Part shown: piece after piece, positions 16,961 to 25,589 of the stretch | Layout: the number at the start of each line of letters is the position of its first letter | Numbering within the stretch: position 1 is the first letter of the stretch | DNA from: UBA10365 sp041441915 | GTDB lineage: Bacteria; Pseudomonadota; Alphaproteobacteria; Rhodobacterales; Rhodobacteraceae | Direction of reading: 5' to 3' | DNA: 64,000 bases | Assembly (NCBI GenBank): GCA_041441915.1 | Contig: JASDRS010000010.1 | Coordinates: 62,001 to 126,000, forward strand | Position numbers and translations under genes: made by a program | Notes under the pieces: model-generated | The model's database searches: none | What the model was told of the DNA's origin: nothing | The model's input: only the letters and a program-made list of their open reading frames with translations

Positions 16961-19900
16961 ATGAATTTTTCAGCTTGGTCTATTCGCAACCCTATTGCTC
17001 CGATCTTAGCTTTTTTCATGCTGATGATAGTGGGTTGGCAGTCATTCAACAGCCTGCCAATTACACGATTTCCCAATATTGATATTCCTCTTGTGGCCGT
17101 TATGGTCGCGCAATCAGGTGCGGCGCCTGCCGAAATGGAAAGCCAAATCACCAAAGAGATCGAAGATGCTTTGGCTGGTGTGAATGGCGTAAAAAATATA
17201 AGCTCAACAGTGAATGACGGCATCTCAACAACGGTCGCAGAATTTCGCATGGAAGTACCAACGGATAAGGCCGTGCAAGATTCCAAAGATGCGATTGACC
17301 GTATTGTTGGCAGCTTGCCTAGTGGGATCGAAAACCCAACTGTAACGCGTATTGACGTAGAAGGTCAGGCGATTTTAACCTATGCAGTCACAGCTCCCAA
17401 TATGTCGATTGAGGAGCTTTCGTGGTTTGTTGATGACACCGTCACGCGCTCCTTGCAGGGGCGTGCAGGTGTTGGGCGTGTTGATCGCTACGGTGGCGCA
17501 GAGCGCGAAGTGCGGGTTGAACTTGATCCGCTGCGCCTTGACAGCTACGGCATCACCGCCTCGGCAGTTAATTCGCAGTTGCGTGCCACCAATACCGACT
17601 TGGGTGCGGGTCGTTCGGAATTGGGGAACGCGGAGCAAGCAATCCGTGCTTTGGGCGATGCCTCGACTGTTGAATCTTTGGCTAATACCACCATAGCACT
17701 GCCATCAGGCAATTTTGTGAAGTTGAGAGATTTGGGCGCTGTGCTTGATACCTATCAAGAGTTGCGCTCATTTTCGCGCTTTAATGGCGAACCTGTTGTG
17801 ACATTTGCGATCTATCGTTCGAAGGGCGCGTCTGAGGTGTCGGCGGCCAAGATCGTGAAATCCACTGTCCTGCGGTTACAAGAAGAACATTCGGCGGTGG
17901 ATTTTAAGCTGGTCGACGACAATGTCTATTTCACCTATGGTAATTATGAAGCGGCCCTAAGCACCCTGATTGAAGGCGCAATTTTGGCCGTTTTGGTGGT
18001 GTTTTTGTTCCTGGGAAATTGGCGCGCCACGTTGATTGCCGCGGTGGCATTGCCCCTTTCGGCCATACCAACTTTTTGGGCAATGGATCTGTTGGGTTTT
18101 TCGCTCAATCTAATCAGTTTTTTGGCACTCACCTTGGCGACTGGTATTTTGGTCGATGACGCGATTGTGGAAATTGAAAATATTGCGCGCCACATTCGTA
18201 TGGGAAAAACCCCCTATCGTGCTTCGATGGAAGCCGCTGATGAAATAGGCTTGGCGGTGATTTCTACGACAATGACCATCATTGCAGTATTTGTACCTGT
18301 CTCCTTTATGGCGGGGGTGCCTGGGCAATATTTTCGACAATTTGGCTTAACAGTCGCCATTTCGGTATTCTTTTCATTGCTTGTGGCGCGCCTAATCACA
18401 CCAATGATGGCCGCCTATTTGATGAGGGCTAAAGACGCTGAAGAGAAACACGCCGGGGATGGGGCTGTGATGCGCGGTTATTTAGCGATCGTTCGGGCAA
18501 CCATGCGAAAACGATATTTTACGCTGCTTGGTGCTATTGGTGTTTTGATTGTGTCTATCTATTTCATGGTGCAGATCCCAGGAAGCTTCATTCCACCAGA
18601 TGATGTGGGTCGTATTTCAGTCAGCGTTGAGCTGGCTCCTGGTTCATCTTTGCAAGATACCGACGAGGTCACGCGTCAAATGTATGAGGCGGTGCGCGAT
18701 ATTGGTGGGGTTGAAAATGTCTTTGCTTTGGGGGGGTCGTCTCCCACTGGTGAGCGTGACATCCGACGCGCTTCTTTGACCGTTTTACTCTATCGCAAAT
18801 CACATTCTTTGGTGCAAAAATTGGCCGATATGGGAAATAGTATTCCTGTTTTTAGATGGTTGGTACCTAATTTAATTGATACGGGCCGCACTATTCCACA
18901 AAATGTTGTTGAAGTGGAAGTTTTTAAGCGTTTACATCAGATTCCTGATGTGCGGGCCGTTAAATTAAACGACCGTGGTGAAAGGGATCTGTCTTATTCG
19001 ATACTGTCGACCGACGAAGACAGTTTGAACCTTGGGGTTTCGATGCTCGAGTCTGCCTTGCGTGGTGACCCCGCCTTGGCTGATGTTGCGACTCAGGGGG
19101 CCTTGCCTCGTCCCGAACTGCAAGTCACGCCCCGCCCTGAAGAATCCGCGCGTTTAGGCATCACCACGCGGAAAATAGCTGATGTTTTGCGCGTGGCAAC
19201 CATTGGAGATATCGACGCGGCTTTGGCAAAACTTTCGATCGACAATCGCCTGATCCCTGTACGCGTTCGGCTGAACGATGAAAGTCGCAATGATTTGGCT
19301 CGCATCGCGGCTCTTATGATACCTACTGCATCGGGTGCGGCGGTACCATTGTCGTCGGTGGCTGATGTGGTTATTGCTCAAGGGCCAAGCACGGTGCAGC
19401 GCTTCAATCGTGAGCGGCGCGCTATCCTAGGCGCTAATTTACCGGTTGGCGTGGCGTTGGGCACTGCGTTGGCCCGTTTTGAAGAGATTACAAAAAATTT
19501 GCAGCTTCCTGAAGGTGTACGCATCGAAAAGTCAGGTGACGCAGAAGTACAGCAAGAACTGATCGCAAGTTTTGGCAAGGCTATGATATTGGGCCTAATG
19601 CTGGTGCTCACGGTGCTGATTTTGCTGTTTAAATCCGTGATACAGCCTTTCACCATTCTATTTTCATTACCCTTGGCCATAGGTGGTGTAGCTGTCGCGC
19701 TAATCATTACGGGATCGGCGGTGTCGATGCCTGTGCTGATTGGTATTTTGATGTTGATGGGTATTGTGACCAAAAACGCCATTTTATTGGTGGATTTCGC
19801 GGTTGAAATGCGTGCACAGGGGCTTGATCGTTTTAGTGCTTTGGTGGAGGCGGGTCACAAGCGAGCGCGGCCTATTGTTATGACTTCGATCGCGATGTCG

Positions 19901-20203
19901 GCGGGCATGTTGCCTTCGGCGCTTGGCGTTGGGGAAGGCGGGTCGTTCCGTGCGCCCATGGCTACCGCTGTAATTGGAGGGATTATTGCTTCGACTATCT
20001 TGTCATTGGTCATTGTGCCATCGTTCTTTTTGATCATGGATGATCTTTCCGAAATTTTGGCTAAGATTTTTAGTCGCTTAGTAGGCAAAAAAGAACCCGA
20101 AGTTGAGGCTCCTGCGAACGCAGATCTGGCTTTGCAAATATCTGCCTTGTCAAACCGCTTGGCAGTTTTAGAAGTTAAAAGTCCAATCGATCAGCTAAAA
20201 TAG
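16961..20203 (+). CDS. RND-superfamily efflux permease, system 2
   Basis: A 1080-residue RND transporter. The N-terminus (FSAWSIRNPIAPILAFFMLM) enters TM1. TM4 carries the proton-relay pair in TGILVDDAIVEIENIAR, and the second bundle contains GILMLMGIVTKNAILLVDF, the AcrB-like signature. Periplasmic porter segments include FPNIDIPLVAVMV and GAAPAEMESQITKEIEDAL. It ends with a hydrophilic tail of about 50 residues that has a short heptad-like helix (LQISALSNRLAVLEV). It is encoded with a TetR regulator and an adaptor, and it is distinct from system 1 upstream. A rho-independent terminator follows at 20228-20257. The substrate is unknown. Confidence 0.9.
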   Translation: MNFSAWSIRNPIAPILAFFMLMIVGWQSFNSLPITRFPNIDIPLVAVMVAQSGAAPAEMESQITKEIEDALAGVNGVKNISSTVNDGISTTVAEFRMEVPTDKAVQDSKDAIDRIVGSLPSGIENPTVTRIDVEGQAILTYAVTAPNMSIEELSWFVDDTVTRSLQGRAGVGRVDRYGGAEREVRVELDPLRLDSYGITASAVNSQLRATNTDLGAGRSELGNAEQAIRALGDASTVESLANTTIALPSGNFVKLRDLGAVLDTYQELRSFSRFNGEPVVTFAIYRSKGASEVSAAKIVKSTVLRLQEEHSAVDFKLVDDNVYFTYGNYEAALSTLIEGAILAVLVVFLFLGNWRATLIAAVALPLSAIPTFWAMDLLGFSLNLISFLALTLATGILVDDAIVEIENIARHIRMGKTPYRASMEAADEIGLAVISTTMTIIAVFVPVSFMAGVPGQYFRQFGLTVAISVFFSLLVARLITPMMAAYLMRAKDAEEKHAGDGAVMRGYLAIVRATMRKRYFTLLGAIGVLIVSIYFMVQIPGSFIPPDDVGRISVSVELAPGSSLQDTDEVTRQMYEAVRDIGGVENVFALGGSSPTGERDIRRASLTVLLYRKSHSLVQKLADMGNSIPVFRWLVPNLIDTGRTIPQNVVEVEVFKRLHQIPDVRAVKLNDRGERDLSYSILSTDEDSLNLGVSMLESALRGDPALADVATQGALPRPELQVTPRPEESARLGITTRKIADVLRVATIGDIDAALAKLSIDNRLIPVRVRLNDESRNDLARIAALMIPTASGAAVPLSSVADVVIAQGPSTVQRFNRERRAILGANLPVGVALGTALARFEEITKNLQLPEGVRIEKSGDAEVQQELIASFGKAMILGLMLVLTVLILLFKSVIQPFTILFSLPLAIGGVAVALIITGSAVSMPVLIGILMLMGIVTKNAILLVDFAVEMRAQGLDRFSALVEAGHKRARPIVMTSIAMSAGMLPSALGVGEGGSFRAPMATAVIGGIIASTILSLVIVPSFFLIMDDLSEILAKIFSRLVGKKEPEVEAPANADLALQISALSNRLAVLEVKSPIDQLK

Positions 20204-20227
20204 TTTAGCCTCACAACGGAGATAATT

Positions 20228-20257
20228 AAAAGGTGCAAGGATCACCTTGCGCCTTTT
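20228..20257. terminator. Bidirectional terminator between RND operon and fabI
   Basis: A 13-bp inverted repeat (20228-20240 and 20245-20257, loop ATCA) with one G-T type mismatch, core GGTGCAAGG/CCTTGCGCC, flanked by AAAA and TTTT. It lies between the convergent stops of the RND permease and fabI and can serve both. Confidence 0.85.
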
Positions 20258-20277
20258 AATTTTGCGTGGTTGAAGAC

Positions 20278-21066
20278 TTAAATATTACCTGCCTGCGGCA
20301 TGCCCAAAACATGATACCCGCCGTCAACATGAATTATCTCGCCCGTCGTGCAGGCTCCATATTCTGAAGCCAGATAGACTGCAGTGCCGCCCACAGCTTC
20401 AAGCGTTGCATTGCTACGCAAGGGGGCATTTAGCTCGGTGTGACGATATGTGTTTCTCGCGCCACCAATCGCCGCCCCTGCGAGCGTTTTCATTGGCCCT
20501 GGGCTGATAGCATTCACACGGATATTGTCGCGGCCTAAATCATTGGCCAAATAACGCACCGAAGACTCAAGTGCTGCTTTGGCCACACCCATAACGTTAT
20601 AATTTGGCGTCACGCGGTTTGATCCTTGATAAGTCAGGGTCAACAAAGTGCCGCCATTGGGCATTAGGCTTGAAGCGCGCCGCGCAATGTCAATAAAGCT
20701 AAAGGCCGAAATCGCCAGCGAGTTTTTAAAGTTCTCGCGAGTGGTATTCATGAAGCGGCCCGTCAATTCGTTCCTATCGGAAAAAGCGATGGCGTGCACC
20801 ACAAAATCTAAACTGCCCCATTCCTGTTCAATGCGCCCAAAGGCCAAGTCAAGCGATGGGTCATTAGATACATCAACATCTACTAAAAAGGTTGACCCTA
20901 CCGATGCAGCCAAAGTTTCGACTCTTTTGCCAAAGGCATTGCCCTGATAGGTAAATGCGAGCTCTGCACCCTCGGCCACCATGGCCGAGGCAATGCCCCA
21001 AGCGATCGATCGCTCATTCGCAACCCCCATTATCAGGCCACGTTTTCCCTTAAGTAAATTCGCCAT
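20278..21066 (-). CDS. fabI: Enoyl-[acyl-carrier-protein] reductase (NADH) FabI
   Basis: FabI reduces the enoyl-ACP double bond in the last step of each fatty acid elongation cycle. The 262-residue protein has the divergent SDR nucleotide motif GLIMGVANERSIAWGIA (residues 10-26), and the FabI catalytic pair in YNVMGVAKAALE (Tyr, then Lys seven residues on). Further family segments are NAISPGPMKTLAGAAI and TGEIIHVDGGYHVLG. It is the third gene of fabA-fabB-fabI on the minus strand, starting 9 bases after fabB stops. This order beside an irr gene is common in alphaproteobacteria. Confidence 0.95.
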   Translation of the reverse strand: MANLLKGKRGLIMGVANERSIAWGIASAMVAEGAELAFTYQGNAFGKRVETLAASVGSTFLVDVDVSNDPSLDLAFGRIEQEWGSLDFVVHAIAFSDRNELTGRFMNTTRENFKNSLAISAFSFIDIARRASSLMPNGGTLLTLTYQGSNRVTPNYNVMGVAKAALESSVRYLANDLGRDNIRVNAISPGPMKTLAGAAIGGARNTYRHTELNAPLRSNATLEAVGGTAVYLASEYGACTTGEIIHVDGGYHVLGMPQAGNI

Positions 21067-21075
21067 TTGACGTCC

Positions 21076-22305
21076 CTAGTTTGAATATTTGCTCATCACA
21101 AGCGTGGCATTAGTGCCCCCAAAGCCAAAGGAGTTCGACAGGATCGAATCCATTTCGACATTTTCACAAAAACTGGTTGCAATTTCTTCAGGTTTAAGCT
21201 CAGGATCAAGCGTTTCAACATTGGCCGACGCGGTAATAAAACGTCCTTGCAGCATAAGCAGCGAATAGATTACCTCGTGCACGCCCGTGGCACCCAAGGA
21301 ATGGCCAGTTAACGATTTTGTTGACGAAATTGGTGGCGCCGATCCATCGCCAAAGACACGGCGAATGGCTTTCACTTCAGTGATATCGCCAGCGGGTGTC
21401 GATGTACCATGAGCGTTGATATATGAAATATTGCGTTCCGTTGGCAGGGTTGCAAGCGCCAAACGCATAGATCTTTCTCCACCTTCACCGCTTGGCGCCA
21501 CCATATCCGCACCGTCTGATGTGGCTCCATAGCCAGTGACTTCGGCATAGATTTTAGCGCCGCGCGCCAAAGCATGGTTAAGCTCTTCTAGCACGACAAC
21601 ACCACCACCCCCGCCGATCACAAAACCATCGCGGGCGGCATCAAATGCGCGGGCCGCTTTTTCAGGCGTGTCATTATATTTTGATGACATGGCACCCATT
21701 GCGTCAAATAGGCACGACAGTGTCCAGTCAAGCTCTTCGCCACCGCCAGCAAAAACGATATCTTGTTTGCCCATTTGGATCAATTCAGTGCCATTGCCGA
21801 TGCAATGCGCCGATGTAGAGCAGGCCGAGGTGATCGAATAGTTGACGCCTTTAATCTGAAAAGGCGTTGCTAAACAGGCCGAGTTGGTTGATGACATACA
21901 ACGCGTAACCATAAAGGGTCCCATACGCTTTGGCGCGCCTTTTTTTACCACGGTTTGATGGGCCAGGAAGAAGTTTGATGTAGATGGCCCGCCTGATCCC
22001 ACAACTAATCCCGTGCGCGGATTAGATACATCGGATAGCTCTAGGCCTGCGTCTTTAATGGCTTGTTCCATCGACAAGAAGTTATAGGCCGCACCGGGGC
22101 CCATAAAGCGCAGGTCGCGTTTATCAATATGATCTTCTAGAACGATATTGGGCTGGCCTTTGACTTGGCTGCGAAACCCATGTTCAGCATAATCTGGTGC
22201 GAAAACAATACCTGATTTTCCGGCGCGTAGGCTGGCTTCAACCTCGACTGCGGAGTTTCCTATAGACGAGATAATGCCAAGCCCTGTGATGACGACGCGA
22301 CGCAT
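21076..22305 (-). CDS. fabB: 3-oxoacyl-[acyl-carrier-protein] synthase I (FabB)
   Basis: FabB is the condensing enzyme that elongates unsaturated intermediates made by FabA. The 409-residue thiolase-fold protein shows the active-site cysteine in SITSACSTSAHCIGNG and the two catalytic histidines in INAHGTSTPAGD and TGHSLGATGVHE. The C-terminal NSFGFGGTNATLVM motif is intact. The start ATG at 22305 has AAAGGAT just upstream. It lies between fabA (21 bases before) and fabI. Its pairing with fabA indicates anaerobic-type unsaturated fatty acid synthesis. Confidence 0.95.
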   Translation of the reverse strand: MRRVVITGLGIISSIGNSAVEVEASLRAGKSGIVFAPDYAEHGFRSQVKGQPNIVLEDHIDKRDLRFMGPGAAYNFLSMEQAIKDAGLELSDVSNPRTGLVVGSGGPSTSNFFLAHQTVVKKGAPKRMGPFMVTRCMSSTNSACLATPFQIKGVNYSITSACSTSAHCIGNGTELIQMGKQDIVFAGGGEELDWTLSCLFDAMGAMSSKYNDTPEKAARAFDAARDGFVIGGGGGVVVLEELNHALARGAKIYAEVTGYGATSDGADMVAPSGEGGERSMRLALATLPTERNISYINAHGTSTPAGDITEVKAIRRVFGDGSAPPISSTKSLTGHSLGATGVHEVIYSLLMLQGRFITASANVETLDPELKPEEIATSFCENVEMDSILSNSFGFGGTNATLVMSKYSN

Positions 22306-22326
22306 AGGATAATCCTTTCAAAGCAC

Positions 22327-22842
22327 TTATTGGTTGGCTGATGCGGCCAGGCCAACTTTCATGTCAGTTACTTGATAAATGATTTCGCCGTCTGCTTCAA
22401 CGCGGCCATCGGCGACGCCCATTTTTAGACGACGATCAATCACGCGGGTGAAGTCAATATAATATCTGAGCATTTTTCGGGTAGGCGTGACCATGCCGGT
22501 CAGCTTTACTTCGCCTACGCCTAAGGCAAAACCTTGGCCTTGCCATCCGCGCCAGCCCAGATTGAACCCTGTTAACTGCCACAGACCATCGAGCCCTAAG
22601 CAGCCAGGCATGACGGGATTTCCCGGAAAGTGGCAAGCAAAGAACCAAAGATCGGGGGAGACATCGAATTCAGCGACGACATGGCCTTTGCCATGTGATC
22701 CGCCATCAGCCGAAATATTGGTGATGCGGTCCATCATCAGCATAGGGGGGCTTGGCAGTTGAGCATTACCAGGGCCAAAAAGTTTCCCTTCTGCGCATTT
22801 TAACAGATCTGCCTTGTCAAAAAATGTCGGAAAACCGCTCAT
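22327..22842 (-). CDS. fabA: 3-hydroxydecanoyl-ACP dehydratase/isomerase (FabA)
   Basis: FabA dehydrates 3-hydroxydecanoyl-ACP and isomerises the trans-2 to the cis-3 product, the branch point of unsaturated fatty acid synthesis. The 171-residue hot-dog protein has the catalytic His in FFACHFPGNPVMPG and the Asp in GCLGLDGLWQLTGF. Its length is the standard for FabA. It is the promoter-proximal gene of fabA-fabB-fabI and is divergent from irr, with 149 bases between the fabA and irr coding frames. Joint control by Irr or another regulator in that space is possible but not shown. Confidence 0.95.
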   Translation of the reverse strand: MSGFPTFFDKADLLKCAEGKLFGPGNAQLPSPPMLMMDRITNISADGGSHGKGHVVAEFDVSPDLWFFACHFPGNPVMPGCLGLDGLWQLTGFNLGWRGWQGQGFALGVGEVKLTGMVTPTRKMLRYYIDFTRVIDRRLKMGVADGRVEADGEIIYQVTDMKVGLAASANQ

Positions 22843-22957
22843 CCATAATGTTCCCTGTCTTATTAATAGGCGTTGTTAGCATCGCCCGCGGCGCCAAAGC
22901 AAGGGGAAGCCGCCCCTTCTCTCTAATTCATCGTAAATATGCCGCGACTTGGGGGGT

Positions 22958-22985
22958 TTGAAGATTTGTATTTCTTTGTTATAGT
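22958..22985 (+). promoter_or_regulatory. Probable sigma-70-type promoter of irr
   Basis: TTGAAG (22958-22963), a 16-base spacer and TATAGT (22980-22985). The predicted transcription start near 22992 would leave a short leader with AAGGAG before the ATG at 23007, which supports that start over the ATG at 22992. Confidence 0.5.
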
Positions 22986-23006
22986 CCGCTGATGAAAGGA
23001 GCGATA

Positions 23007-23426
23007 ATGCCCGATAAAGCCATAAATTTTTGTCTTACTTGGCTTGCGCGGGGGGGCTTACGTCCAACTCGCCAGCGTGTGGTATTGGCCAAGCTTTTGG
23101 TCGGCGACGGTCATGATCGCCATGTCTGCGCTGAAAGCCTGTTTATTGCCAGTGCGTCGCAGGGGCAAAAAGTGTCGCTCGCCACAGTGTATAATACATT
23201 GCGCGCCTTTTGTGATGCGGGTATCATGCAAGAGGTCGTAGTCGACGGCGCCAAAAGCTATTTTGACACCCGCATGGACGATCATCCGCATTTCTTTTGG
23301 GAAGACACTGGTGAATTGATCGATGCGCCTGCCGATCAGCTTAAAATCAAGCAACTGCCGCATTTGCCCCAAGATGCGAGCCTATCGCGTGTTGATGTTG
23401 TTATTAGACTTAAACGCAACCTCTAG
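23007..23426 (+). CDS. irr: Fur-family iron response regulator Irr
   Basis: A 139-residue Fur-superfamily regulator; Irr proteins control iron and heme genes in alphaproteobacteria through heme-dependent stability or activity. The winged helix is visible in LRPTRQRVVLAKLL and VSLATVYNTLRAFCDAG (about residues 18-75), followed by the dimer and metal domain with YFDTRMDDHPHFFWEDTGEL. The classical histidine triplet (HHH) of well-studied Irr proteins is HPH here. The ATG at 23007 has AAGGAG at a good distance and is preferred over an ATG 15 bases upstream. It is divergent from fabA, a conserved neighbourhood for Irr. Confidence 0.85.
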   Translation: MPDKAINFCLTWLARGGLRPTRQRVVLAKLLVGDGHDRHVCAESLFIASASQGQKVSLATVYNTLRAFCDAGIMQEVVVDGAKSYFDTRMDDHPHFFWEDTGELIDAPADQLKIKQLPHLPQDASLSRVDVVIRLKRNL

Positions 23427-24054
23427 GCCAATGGGTTGGTTCGGCTTTAGTATTACGTTCTAGGCTAAACAAACACCAATTCAGACAATTACTTTACTGT
23501 CATTTACTTTACTGTCATTCAAGCCGTAGTTTCAAGCTTACCTTAAAGGTCGACCTGACGGTTTAGCGCTACGGAATTATGTGGCTGATCTTATGCGTGT
23601 CACAACCGGGATAAGATATAAATTTTCTAGTATCACAGGCATGGATATGGTGTTTGGCTGCGGCCTTGGTCAAATTGATTGACCGCACTTTCAAGATTTT
23701 TGGGCGTGCTTATCGTGTCCAACGCGTTCGAACCTTGAAACGCATAATTTTTTTCAAGGGTAAAGGACCATCTACCAAAAGCAAAATCAGGCCAAATCCC
23801 AAACAGTTCAAGTATGCTAAAGTGTGTGGCAAAGCTATGGCGGCTTCGGCCGTAACAAGGGCTATAGCGCCGTTAAGTTTCTCTACGATGGGATTCGCAA
23901 AAAAATTTATATAATCTAGTATAAATCGTAAAAATTCTTAAAGATAAAATCTACAAAATTTTTAGGTTTTGTGAGCCCAAATATGTCGAAAAGCGCTTGG
24001 TTGCGTGAGGCGTTGATTTTCGCTAAAAGACAAAGCTTGTAGCAGGAGCCGCCC
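23427..24054. other. Gene-poor region between irr and miaB
   Basis: 628 bases with no gene I can support. A perfect tandem duplication of a 15-base unit (TTACTTTACTGTCAT) occupies 23489-23518. An 86-codon open frame at 23654-23914 encodes a very basic sequence with no recognised domain, and it lacks a good ribosome-binding site; it may be a remnant. The last 150 bases before miaB are AT-rich and probably hold the miaB promoter. Confidence 0.6.
23489..23518. repeat. 15-bp perfect tandem duplication
   Basis: Two exact head-to-tail copies of TTACTTTACTGTCAT, 23489-23503 and 23504-23518, in the non-coding region after irr. It is probably a replication-slippage duplication; no function is apparent. 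Confidence 0.85.
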
Positions 24055-25410
24055 ATGTCTGATCTCATCCCTGATCTTGAAAAAACAAAACAAAAGAAGT
24101 TGTTTATCAAGACATATGGGTGTCAGATGAATGTCTATGACAGCGAAAGAATGGCAGAAACCTTGGGCACAAAGGGTTATATTGCGACCGAAGTGGTCGA
24201 AGACGCTGATATGGTTTTGATCAATACGTGCCATATTCGTGAAAAAGCATCTGAAAAGCTTTTCTCTGATCTTGGCCGTCTGCGCCCGCTGAAGCTTGCC
24301 AATCCCGATATAAAAATTGGCGTGGCAGGCTGCGTGGCCCAAGCCGAAGGGGCCGAAATTTTACGCCGTATGCCATTGGTCGATCTGGTGGTTGGGCCGC
24401 AAAGTTATCACCGTTTACCACAAATGGAGGCCGAAGTTCAGCAGGGCAAACGCGCGCTTGATACGGATTTTCCTCTGGAAGATAAATTTGACCATTTGCC
24501 AAAACGTACAGCAATGCGTGGTCCTTCGGCCTTTGTTACGGCGCAGGAAGGCTGTGATAAATTTTGTGCCTTTTGTGTGGTACCTTACACGCGCGGTTCT
24601 GAAGTTAGCCGCCCCGCAGCACGGCTTTTAAGCGAAGTGTGCGGGTTAGTTGAAAATGGCGTGCGTGATGTGACGCTTTTGGGGCAAAATGTGAATGCCT
24701 ATCACGGCCAATCGCCCGATGGATCGGCCGATTGGGGCTTAGCCGAACTGATCCGTGGCCTTGCTTTAATCGAGGGTCTTAAACGTATTCGCTACATGAC
24801 CTCGCATCCGAATGATATGCAGGATGATATGATCGCAGCCCATGGTGATTGTGAAAAACTAATGCCCTATTTGCATTTGCCGGTGCAATCTGGGTCAGAC
24901 CGCATTTTGCGCGCCATGAACCGTAAACATACGGCCGCAGACTATCTGCAAGTGATTGAACGTATGCGCGCGGCGCGGCCGGATTTGATGGTCAGTTCAG
25001 ATTTTATCGTAGGTTTCCCCGGTGAAACAGACGCCGATTTTCAAGAGACGCTCGCCTTGGTAAAAGCCGTGCGCTACGGTCAGGCCTATTCCTTTAAATA
25101 TTCAGCCCGACCTGGCACGCCTGCGGCCGAAAAATCTGCTGTTCCAGACGAAATTGCTCGTGCTCGTTTGCAAGAGCTGCAAGCCCTGCTTAGTAGCCAA
25201 CAGCGGGAAATCCAAGATGCGATGGTTGGGCGCGAAGTGAGCGTCCTTTATGACAAGCCTGGTCGGCGTGACGGGCAGATGGTGGGAAAGTCTGACCATT
25301 TGCATGCAGTGTCGGTGCAAGATCCCACGGGACAGGTTGGACAATTGGTGCGTGTAAAAATTATTGATGCTGTGACCAATTCACTAAAGGCAGTTCCAAT
25401 TGCAAACTAG
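24055..25410 (+). CDS. miaB: tRNA-2-methylthio-N6-dimethylallyladenosine synthase MiaB
   Basis: MiaB is a radical-SAM methylthiotransferase that modifies i6A37 in tRNAs. The 451-residue protein has the N-terminal UPF0004 domain with its three cluster-binding cysteines (KTYGCQMN, INTCHIRE, GVAGCVAQ), the radical-SAM CxxxCxxC in EGCDKFCAFCVVPYTRG (about residue 165), and a C-terminal TRAM domain (VGREVSVLYD and the following strands). The ATG at 24055 has AGGAG nine bases before it. It begins a run of plus-strand genes (phoH, ybeY, corC, lnt) in the order common in alphaproteobacteria, although a possible terminator hairpin separates it from phoH. Confidence 0.96.
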   Translation: MSDLIPDLEKTKQKKLFIKTYGCQMNVYDSERMAETLGTKGYIATEVVEDADMVLINTCHIREKASEKLFSDLGRLRPLKLANPDIKIGVAGCVAQAEGAEILRRMPLVDLVVGPQSYHRLPQMEAEVQQGKRALDTDFPLEDKFDHLPKRTAMRGPSAFVTAQEGCDKFCAFCVVPYTRGSEVSRPAARLLSEVCGLVENGVRDVTLLGQNVNAYHGQSPDGSADWGLAELIRGLALIEGLKRIRYMTSHPNDMQDDMIAAHGDCEKLMPYLHLPVQSGSDRILRAMNRKHTAADYLQVIERMRAARPDLMVSSDFIVGFPGETDADFQETLALVKAVRYGQAYSFKYSARPGTPAAEKSAVPDEIARARLQELQALLSSQQREIQDAMVGREVSVLYDKPGRRDGQMVGKSDHLHAVSVQDPTGQVGQLVRVKIIDAVTNSLKAVPIAN

Positions 25411-25465
25411 GCGGGTGATGGACGGCAACCGATTCTTTTTTCAAGTTAGCGCTCGAGCAAATCGT

Positions 25466-25480
25466 GGGCCAAACTGGCCC
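25466..25480 (+). terminator. Possible terminator hairpin after miaB
   Basis: GGGCCA-AAC-TGGCCC, a perfect 6-bp stem, followed by AATTTTG, and then a second, less perfect hairpin at about 25482-25506 (TCCCA/TGGGG with flanking T and A runs). It may end miaB transcription before phoH. Confidence 0.4.
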
Positions 25481-25589
25481 AATTTTGTCCCAAATGGGGC
25501 GAAAATCTTACTTCTGAAGCAAATTATTTAGCTATGTGAAATAACACTTGATCAATAGCTGCTTCCATCCGACACTTTGATCACAACAT

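Noticed and set aside
23654..23914. 86-codon basic open frame between irr and miaB
   Set aside because: No recognisable family, no Shine-Dalgarno, and alternative frames in the same stretch look equally protein-like (for example a GGFGRNKGYSAVKF reading). Possibly a remnant, not supported as a gene.
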